This document shows positions 7,326-11,947 of a stretch of DNA of 11,947 nt, piece after piece. The stretch covers positions 1 to 11,947 of the forward strand of contig JAPLMA010000079.1 in NCBI GenBank assembly GCA_026387255.1, read 5' to 3'. Each line of letters begins with the position of its first letter. Within the stretch, counting starts at the first letter, position 1. Source of the DNA: Candidatus Omnitrophota bacterium (GTDB taxonomy: Bacteria > Omnitrophota > Gorgyraeia > Gygaellales > Profunditerraquicolaceae). Both the position numbers and the translations under genes were made by a program. The notes beneath the pieces are model-generated. The model was not told the DNA's origin, did not search any database, and saw only the letters and a program-made list of their open reading frames with translations.

Positions 7326-7390
7326 TGTTTTCCCCCTCGCGGGAGCTCGGGGTCATTTTTCCCCAAGCGCCGGAGGCTGGGGAAAAATGA
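7325..7390 (+). CDS. Possible 21-codon ORF between mlaF and mlaD
   Basis: An ATG overlaps the mlaF stop (TAATG at 7323-7327) and opens 21 codons ending in TGA at 7388-7390, within the mlaD ribosome binding region. The peptide begins MFSPSRELGVIF and ends PQAPEAGEK; I recognise no family. In favour: the same TAATG junction is used by mcsA, radA, ispD and ispF, and the stop lies where a terminating ribosome would feed mlaD. Against: no good ribosome binding site, and nearly the whole frame is the palindromic hairpin, so the frame may be chance. Treat as a candidate coupling or leader ORF only. Confidence 0.25.
   Translation: MFSPSRELGVIFPQAPEAGEK
7328..7390 (+). repeat. G+C-rich hairpin region before mlaD
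   Basis: A perfect 13-bp inverted repeat, TCATTTTTCCCCA at 7353-7365 and TGGGGAAAAATGA at 7378-7390, encloses a 12-base loop that can itself pair (GCC/GGC around GGA, 7369-7377). A second C-run copy, TTTTCCCC at 7328-7335, could pair with the same right arm (GGGGAAAA 7379-7386), and CTC/GAG plus CCCC/GGGG pairings exist within 7332-7352, so two folds are possible. The right arm ends at the mlaD ribosome binding site. There is no T-run after it, so it is not an obvious intrinsic terminator. It may be a dispersed palindromic element, an mRNA stabiliser or a translation control element. Confidence 0.7.
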
Positions 7391-7395
7391 GGAGG
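7390..7395 (+). promoter_or_regulatory. Ribosome binding site for mlaD
   Basis: AGGAGG lies 5 bases before the ATG at 7401, giving a strong start. Its first base is the last base of the 13-bp hairpin arm (7378-7390), so folding of the hairpin would leave most of the site free but right at the stem base. Confidence 0.8.
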
Positions 7396-7400
7396 TTAGA

Positions 7401-8015
7401 ATGATTTTCGGCAAAACTAAATTAGAGTTGAAGGTGGGGATTTTTGTTTTTATCGGTTTAATCATTTTAGTTATTTTTATATTATCGATTGGCGGATTTA
7501 AGACCTGGAGCTCAGGTTATCGGATTAATCTTAACTTTAATTTTGTTAACGGAGTAAAGATCGGGGCGCCGGTGCGTTTTGCCGGAGTGGATGTGGGTGA
7601 GGTAAAAAGAATTAAGTTGGAGTTTATTCCTCAGGAAAACCGTTCAAATGTGCACTTGGTAATTTGGGTGAGGGATATTATTAAAATTCCAGCGGATTCT
7701 TCTGTTTGGGTGAATACTTTAGGGTTGTTGGGAGAGAAATATATAGAGATAATGCCGGGGAAAGATTATGCTAATTATCTTAAAGATAACCAGTCTTTGG
7801 TGGGAGTCGATCCATTGCCGATACACGCGATATTTAACCGGGCTGAAAATATAATGCGCAATTTGGATGATGGGATTGCCCAAATTAGGAATAAAGAAGG
7901 TTCTTTAGGTAAACTAATTTATGACGATAAGGTTTATAATGAATTAGAGGCTTTGGTTACGGATGTGCGTAAAAATCCCTGGAAGTTGTTCATTAAAACT
8001 AAAGAAAAGAAATAA
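7401..8015 (+). CDS. mlaD: MlaD-family MCE-domain protein
   Basis: A 204-residue protein with an N-terminal membrane anchor (about 12-31, GIFVFIGLIILVIFILSIGG) and one MCE domain at about 38-120, with the family core KIGAPVRFAGVDVGEVKRIKL (53-73) and LGLLGEKYIEIMPG (107-120). MCE proteins form hexameric rings in the periplasm that bind and pass phospholipids; the cytoplasmic partners are MlaE and MlaF just upstream. The tail (about 145-190) contains the NLDDGIAQIRNKEGSLGKLIYDDKVYNEL pattern common in single-MCE MlaD-type proteins, and the protein is short, without a long coiled-coil needle. Neither MlaC (soluble carrier) nor MlaB (STAS protein) is encoded beside it. The stop overlaps radA by one base (TAATG). 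Confidence 0.9.
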   Translation: MIFGKTKLELKVGIFVFIGLIILVIFILSIGGFKTWSSGYRINLNFNFVNGVKIGAPVRFAGVDVGEVKRIKLEFIPQENRSNVHLVIWVRDIIKIPADSSVWVNTLGLLGEKYIEIMPGKDYANYLKDNQSLVGVDPLPIHAIFNRAENIMRNLDDGIAQIRNKEGSLGKLIYDDKVYNELEALVTDVRKNPWKLFIKTKEKK

Positions 8016-9415
8016 TGAAGGTCAGATCGGTTTTTAGCTGCTCAAGCTGTGGTTATCAGTCCCCTAAATGGTTAGGCCGGTGCCCGGATTGTAACAGTTG
8101 GAACTCTTTTAGTGAAGAAGATTATACCCCTGTTTCCTCCGCTTCCAAAGAGAGAGTTAGTTTGTATAAAGACGGCCCGGTTCTTTTAAAAGATGTAGTG
8201 GCCAGGGACCAAGATCGGTTAAAAACCAATATTGTCGAGCTGGATCGGGTTTTAGGCGGAGGGATTGTTAAGGGGTCAGTAATTTTAATCGGCGGAGATC
8301 CCGGAGTAGGTAAGTCCACTATTTCATTACAGGTCTCTAACCACTTGACTAAGCAGGGAATTGGCGTGCTTTATGTCAGTGGCGAAGAGTCTGTGGCCCA
8401 AACTAAGTTACGCGCAAAGCGCTTAGGTGAGTCTGGGTCAGATAATTTGTACATCGTTAACCAGACAGACCTATCTTTAATTATTGAATATATAAGAAAA
8501 TTAAAGCCCCAGGTAGTAGTGATTGATTCTATCCAGGTAATTTTTGATCCCGGGATTAGTTCCTCTCCTGGCAGTGTCAGCCAAGTAAGGGAATGCGCCG
8601 CCTCACTTACGCAGTTAGCCAAAACCACCGGGACCTCCATTTTTATTATTGGCCATGTCACTAAGGAAGGTACTTTGGCTGGCCCGCGAGTTTTAGAGCA
8701 TATCGTGGATACGGTGCTCTATTTTGAAGGTGATCGTTTCGCGATCTATAGAATATTACGGGCAGTAAAAAATAGGTTTGGTTCGACCAATGAAATCGGA
8801 GTATTTGAAATGGCAGCGGTTGGTTTAGTGGAAGTAAAAAATCCTTCGGAGATTTTTCTTTCTGAACGGCCGAGTAATGTTTCCGGCACCATTGTAACTT
8901 CGATTTTGGAAGGAACGCGCCCTCTGTTGGTAGAAATTCAATCACTGGTTTCCCGAAGCAGCTTTGGTTTTGCCCGGCGCCGGGCGCAAGGTTTTGATTT
9001 TAACCGGCTTTCTTTATTAGTGGCAGTGCTTGAGAAGCGTATGGGTTTGGCACTGGAGGCAGAAGACATATTCATTAATGTCGCCGGAGGCATAAAGATT
9101 GAAGATCCGGCCGCGGATTTAGCAGTGTGCGCGGTGATTGCCTCTAGTTTTCGGGATCAGGTGGTGATACCCAGGACGGTAGTCTTAGGCGAGGTGGGCT
9201 TAAGCGGTGAAATCAGAAGTATCTCCAATGTACTTACGCGCATAAATGAAGCTGAGAAGTTAGGTTTTAAGCATTGCATTTTACCAAAAAATAGTATTAA
9301 GAACCTTAAATTTAAAAATACAGATATGGAGATTATTGCTGTGTCTACTTTAAAGGAAGCTTTAGATATTATTTTAGGAGCATCAATTAAACAGCCGGGG
9401 GAGGCAAGAGAATGA
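8015..9415 (+). CDS. radA: RadA (Sms), DNA repair branch-migration ATPase
   Basis: A 466-residue protein of normal RadA length. An N-terminal C4 zinc finger (C9/C12, C23/C26 in CSSCGYQSPKWLGRCPDC) precedes a RecA-like ATPase with Walker A GGDPGVGKS (93-101), VVVIDSIQ (167-174, Walker B), and the RadA-specific KNRFG (252-256). The C-terminal Lon-protease-like domain (about 280-455) includes IFINVAGGIKIEDPAADLAVCAVIASS. By family knowledge RadA is a DnaB-like ring helicase that extends D-loops in recombination. The start overlaps the mlaD stop by one base with a poor ribosome binding site, suggesting coupling. In Bacillus radA directly follows clpC; here three mla genes intervene. Confidence 0.95.
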   Translation: MKVRSVFSCSSCGYQSPKWLGRCPDCNSWNSFSEEDYTPVSSASKERVSLYKDGPVLLKDVVARDQDRLKTNIVELDRVLGGGIVKGSVILIGGDPGVGKSTISLQVSNHLTKQGIGVLYVSGEESVAQTKLRAKRLGESGSDNLYIVNQTDLSLIIEYIRKLKPQVVVIDSIQVIFDPGISSSPGSVSQVRECAASLTQLAKTTGTSIFIIGHVTKEGTLAGPRVLEHIVDTVLYFEGDRFAIYRILRAVKNRFGSTNEIGVFEMAAVGLVEVKNPSEIFLSERPSNVSGTIVTSILEGTRPLLVEIQSLVSRSSFGFARRRAQGFDFNRLSLLVAVLEKRMGLALEAEDIFINVAGGIKIEDPAADLAVCAVIASSFRDQVVIPRTVVLGEVGLSGEIRSISNVLTRINEAEKLGFKHCILPKNSIKNLKFKNTDMEIIAVSTLKEALDIILGASIKQPGEARE

Positions 9416-10383
9416 ATTTATTATTAGCGCGTCTTTTATTTGTTTTAGGCAGTATGTTTATTGGTTATCAGGCGGGAGGGAATAGTTTTATTGGCATAGC
9501 GATTGGAGCTCTGGCTGCGCTAATCATGATTCTTATCGAAGTGGGTTTGCGTAAAGTTTCGGTTAGCGGTTTATCCAGCGCGGTATTTGGATTAATCTTA
9601 GGGCTCATTATGGCCAAACTGGTTGGCGATGCTTTTAGCCTTGCTGCTATGGACGCGAATATGCTTTCCAGAATTCGGGTGGGGTTAACTTTGATTTTTT
9701 GTTATCTGGGCATGGTTATGGCTTTACGCGGGAAAGATGAATTCAATATTATTATTCCTTATGTGCGCCTGCGTCGACAAGACCAGTCGCTGGATGTAGT
9801 TCTCTTGGATACCAGCGTGATTATTGACGGAAGGATTGTGGATATTTGTAAAACACGTTTTTTAGGTGGAAAAGTAATTATCCCCAAATTTGTCTTAAGA
9901 GAACTTCAGCAGATTGCCGATTCTACTGATCCGATTAAACGCCAAAGAGGCAGGCGGGGTTTAGAGATACTTAATACTATCCAAAATGAACCGGGGATGG
10001 ATATTACGATACATGAGCAGGATTTCTCTGAGACCTCGGAAGTTGATGCGAAATTAGTTTTATTAGCTAAACTGCTGGAGGCTAAAATTCTTACGGTTGA
10101 TTTTAATTTAAACCGGGTAGCCAGTATTCAGGGAATCAAAGTTTTGAATATTAATGAACTAGCCAATGCCCTTAAACCGGTAGTTTTTCCTGGCGAAGAG
10201 ATGCATCTTAAACTGATTAAGGAAGGTAAAGAACATAATCAGGCCATTGGTTATTTAGATGATGGCACGATGGTGGTGGTTGAGGATGCGCGGCGCTTAA
10301 TTGGCCAGGATGTTAAGGTTGTGGTAACTTCAGTTTTGCAAACTCAGGCCGGTAGAATGATTTTTACCAAAATTGAGAAATAA
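9412..10383 (+). CDS. Membrane-anchored PIN/TRAM domain protein (YacL-like)
   Basis: A 323-residue protein in three parts: an N-terminal hydrophobic region with about four membrane segments (roughly 5-18, 25-44, 55-72, 88-104), a PIN nuclease-like domain (about 128-245) and a TRAM domain (about 258-318). Candidate acidic metal ligands are D133 (LLDTSVIIDGR), E164, D212 and D230 (TVDFNLNR), all in PIN positions. The VLLDTSVIIDGRIVDICKT start and the order match Bacillus YacL, a gene of the same neighbourhood whose exact target is unsettled; RNA cleavage or binding at the membrane is an inference. GGGGGAGG at 9397-9404 sets the start, which overlaps radA by 4 bases. DisA, which lies between radA and yacL in Bacillus, is absent here. 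Confidence 0.87.
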   Translation: MNLLLARLLFVLGSMFIGYQAGGNSFIGIAIGALAALIMILIEVGLRKVSVSGLSSAVFGLILGLIMAKLVGDAFSLAAMDANMLSRIRVGLTLIFCYLGMVMALRGKDEFNIIIPYVRLRRQDQSLDVVLLDTSVIIDGRIVDICKTRFLGGKVIIPKFVLRELQQIADSTDPIKRQRGRRGLEILNTIQNEPGMDITIHEQDFSETSEVDAKLVLLAKLLEAKILTVDFNLNRVASIQGIKVLNINELANALKPVVFPGEEMHLKLIKEGKEHNQAIGYLDDGTMVVVEDARRLIGQDVKVVVTSVLQTQAGRMIFTKIEK

Positions 10384-11060
10384 TGCTTAGCGCGATTATT
10401 CTGGCAGCCGGGCAGGGGAGACGCTTAAAATCAGTGGCTCCTAAGCCTTTAGTGGAAATAGGTAAATTGCCGGTAATAATTTATTCTTTGAACACTCTGG
10501 ATAAACATCCAAAGATCGATGAGATTATTGTGGTGGTAAACGTTAATAACCAACGGGCAATAACCCGGTTAATAAAGAATTATTCTTTTAAGAAAATTAA
10601 GAGTTTGGTTTTAGGCGGCCGGCGCCGGCAGGATTCAGTGTATAACGGCCTTAAAATGGTTAGTGGGAATAGCGATTGGGTATTAATTCATGATGCTGCG
10701 CGGCCGTTTATTGATCGCAAGTCTATTGCTGAGGTTATCTTAGCGGCAAGAAAAACCGGTTCAGCCATATTAGGGGTATCGGTTAAAGCAACCATTAAAA
10801 GTATTAAATCTAAAGGTATGGTCGATAGAACGCTAGATAGAAGTAATTTGTGGGAGATTCAGACTCCACAAGTTTTTAAAAAAGAACTTATCCTTAGGGC
10901 ATATAAAGGATATTCTAAAATGAAAGTAACTGACGATGCTTCTTTGGTTGAGAAATTAGGCAAAAAGGTAAAGCTTGTTCCGGGAAGTTATGCAAACATT
11001 AAAATTACAACCCAAGAAGACCTTTTGTTTGCACAAGCAATTGCCGAAAGGAAATGCTAA
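10383..11060 (+). CDS. ispD: IspD, 2-C-methyl-D-erythritol 4-phosphate cytidylyltransferase
   Basis: A 225-residue enzyme that joins CTP and MEP to CDP-ME, third step of the MEP isoprenoid pathway, in the cytoplasm. Seen: AIILAAGQGRRLKSVAPKPL (4-23, CTP-binding loop with R14 and K21), GGRRRQDSVYNGL (78-90), LIHDAARPFI (101-110, D104), VKATIKS (134-140), R153 and TPQVF (161-165), VTDDASLVE (182-190) and NIKITTQEDL (205-214, K207). The residue after the loop lysine is Pro (PKPL) where IspD usually has Gln (PKQ); PKPL is seen in other sugar nucleotidyltransferases, but the HDAARP, TPQ and DDA motifs and the adjacent ispF make IspD clear. It starts on the TAATG overlap with the preceding gene. 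Confidence 0.92.
   Translation: MLSAIILAAGQGRRLKSVAPKPLVEIGKLPVIIYSLNTLDKHPKIDEIIVVVNVNNQRAITRLIKNYSFKKIKSLVLGGRRRQDSVYNGLKMVSGNSDWVLIHDAARPFIDRKSIAEVILAARKTGSAILGVSVKATIKSIKSKGMVDRTLDRSNLWEIQTPQVFKKELILRAYKGYSKMKVTDDASLVEKLGKKVKLVPGSYANIKITTQEDLLFAQAIAERKC
11047..11051 (+). promoter_or_regulatory. Ribosome binding site that decides the ispF start
   Basis: AAAGG at 11047-11051 sits only 2 bases before the ATG at 11054 but 8 bases before the ATG at 11060. The latter spacing is normal, so it supports 11060 as the start. Confidence 0.6.
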
Positions 11061-11542
11061 TGCAATATAAGGTTGGCATAGGTTATGATATTCACCGTTT
11101 GATCGAAGGCCGGCCGTTATTTTTAGGTGCAGTCAAGATTCCTTATATCAAAGGCCTGCTTGGGCATTCTGACGGAGATGCGTTGATACACGCGCTTTGT
11201 GATGCTTTACTGGGTGCCTTGGCGCTCGGAGATATCGGGGAACTTTTTCCGGATACGGATCCAGAATATCAGGGTATTGCTAGCAGTCAGTTGTTGAGTG
11301 CAGTTAAAGAACTCCTGGATAAGAGTGGTTATAAAATCAATAACCTGGATGTAATTATTATTGCTCAGGAACCAACGCTTAGCCCTTTTAAGAAACAAAT
11401 GAAAGAAAAGATTTGCGCGCTTCTAGGTATTGGGTATGATGCTTTAAATATTAAAGCAAAAACTAATGAAGGATTAGACGCGGTAGGGCATCTGGAAGCA
11501 ATTGCTTGTTTTGTGACAGCTTCTTTAATCAGGGGGGATTAA
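11060..11542 (+). CDS. ispF: IspF, 2-C-methyl-D-erythritol 2,4-cyclodiphosphate synthase
   Basis: A 160-residue enzyme that cyclises CDP-ME 2-phosphate to MEcPP with loss of CMP, a trimer in the cytoplasm. Metal ligands D10 and H12 (GIGYDIHR) and H44 (DGDALIHALCDALLGA) are present, with GDIGELFPDTD (about 56-66) and the CMP-site KAKTNEGLD near the C-terminus. An ATG two codons upstream (11054) would add Met-Leu, but its spacing to AAAGG is too short. Starting at 11060 gives the TAATG overlap with ispD used elsewhere in this operon and the N-terminus MQYKVGIGYDIHR expected for the family. IspD and IspF are separate, not fused as in some bacteria. Confidence 0.93.
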   Translation: MQYKVGIGYDIHRLIEGRPLFLGAVKIPYIKGLLGHSDGDALIHALCDALLGALALGDIGELFPDTDPEYQGIASSQLLSAVKELLDKSGYKINNLDVIIIAQEPTLSPFKKQMKEKICALLGIGYDALNIKAKTNEGLDAVGHLEAIACFVTASLIRGD

Positions 11543-11543
11543 C

Positions 11544-11947
11544 ATGATTTATCTGGTTGATATTTTAAGTATATTATTAGTGATTTTTGTGATTAAGTTG
11601 ACGCTGATTTGGATATTTTTTTATGCGGATATCAAGGCGGCGCAAAAAAGAGATCCTGCGGCCAAGAGTTTTCTTGAAATAATTTTACTTTATCCCGGGT
11701 TGCACGCTTTAATTTATTATCGCCTGGCGCATGCTTTATATTCAATGAAGTTGTTTTTTCTGGCGCGCCTATTATCTCAAGTGGCCAGGTTTTTTACCGG
11801 CATTGAGATTCATCCGGGGGCCAAAATTGGCAAGCGTTTTTTTATTGACCATGGGCTGGGTGTAGTGATCGGAGAAACCTCGATTGTGGGAGATTATGTT
11901 TTACTTTATCAGGGTTCAACTTTAGGCGGTACCGGGATTGTCACGGG
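11544..11947 (+). CDS. cysE: Serine O-acetyltransferase, short type, with N-terminal hydrophobic segment (partial, runs off the window)
   Basis: 134 complete codons of a reading frame that continues past the window. After residue 28 it is a typical short CysE/EpsC: ADIKAAQKRDPAAKSFLEII (28-47), YPGLHALIYYRLAHALY (50-66), FFTGIEIHPGAKIG (83-96) and IDHGLGVVIGET (101-112, catalytic D102/H103), then the left-handed beta-helix start with STLGGTG. It transfers acetyl from acetyl-CoA to serine for cysteine synthesis. The first about 27 residues (YLVDILSILLVIFVIKLTLIWIFFY region) are strongly hydrophobic and not part of the usual short enzyme; no later ATG exists before the domain. AGGGGGGA at 11531-11538 supports the ATG, one base after the ispF stop. 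In Bacillus cysE also lies shortly after ispF. Confidence 0.9.
   Translation, partial: MIYLVDILSILLVIFVIKLTLIWIFFYADIKAAQKRDPAAKSFLEIILLYPGLHALIYYRLAHALYSMKLFFLARLLSQVARFFTGIEIHPGAKIGKRFFIDHGLGVVIGETSIVGDYVLLYQGSTLGGTGIVT

Noticed and set aside
7353..7390. Intrinsic terminator after mlaF
   Set aside because: The stem is good, but a purine-rich ribosome binding site rather than a T-run follows the right arm, and mlaD of the same complex continues directly.
11054..11059. Upstream ATG as the ispF start
   Set aside because: The AAAGG is only 2 bases away from it, while ATG 11060 has normal spacing, matches the family N-terminus and uses the TAATG junction.

Overview
This window reads as one long, densely packed plus-strand gene array from an uncultured diderm (two-membrane) bacterium with about 40-45% G+C by eye. 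The outer-membrane lipid and lipoprotein trafficking genes (a LolCDE-type transporter end and an Mla/MCE cassette) show the diderm envelope. The McsA-McsB-ClpC, RadA, PIN/TRAM, IspD, IspF and CysE order is otherwise best known from Firmicutes. This mixture, the style of the proteins and the simple palindromic repeats fit a PVC-related candidate phylum such as Omnitrophota. That placement is an inference without database support; other uncultured diderms are possible.

Layout. 1-63: the last 20 codons of an FtsX/LolC-E type permease. 56-754: its LolD-like ATPase. 745-880: a long imperfect inverted repeat built of 7-bp units, the only sizeable gap between genes. 899-1768: a branched-chain aminotransferase-type PLP enzyme. 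1768-5773: mcsA, mcsB and clpC, a protein-arginine phosphorylation and degradation module. 5770-8015: mlaE, mlaF and mlaD, with a G+C-rich hairpin and a possible 21-codon ORF between mlaF and mlaD. 8015-9415: radA. 9412-10383: a membrane-anchored PIN/TRAM protein (YacL-like). 10383-11542: ispD and ispF of the MEP isoprenoid pathway. 11544 to the window end: an incomplete serine O-acetyltransferase with an unusual hydrophobic N-terminus.

From 899 onward most junctions overlap by 1 or 4 bases (TAATG or ATGA) or are separated by fewer than 20 bases, and I see no convincing internal terminator, so the genes are probably co-transcribed and in part translationally coupled. Functionally, McsB (activated by McsA) should mark arginines with phosphate, and the ClpC N-domain should recognise them for unfolding and ClpP degradation. 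MlaEFD should move phospholipids between membranes. RadA acts in recombinational repair, IspD/IspF make isoprenoid precursors, and CysE starts cysteine synthesis.

There is no obvious new defence or mobile system here. The points most worth a second look are the heptad-built inverted repeat that overlaps the lolD stop codon, the mla cassette inside a Firmicutes-like operon that lacks ctsR and disA at the expected places, the hairpin/mini-ORF before mlaD, a D-loop substitution in MlaF, and the apparently membrane-anchored CysE.
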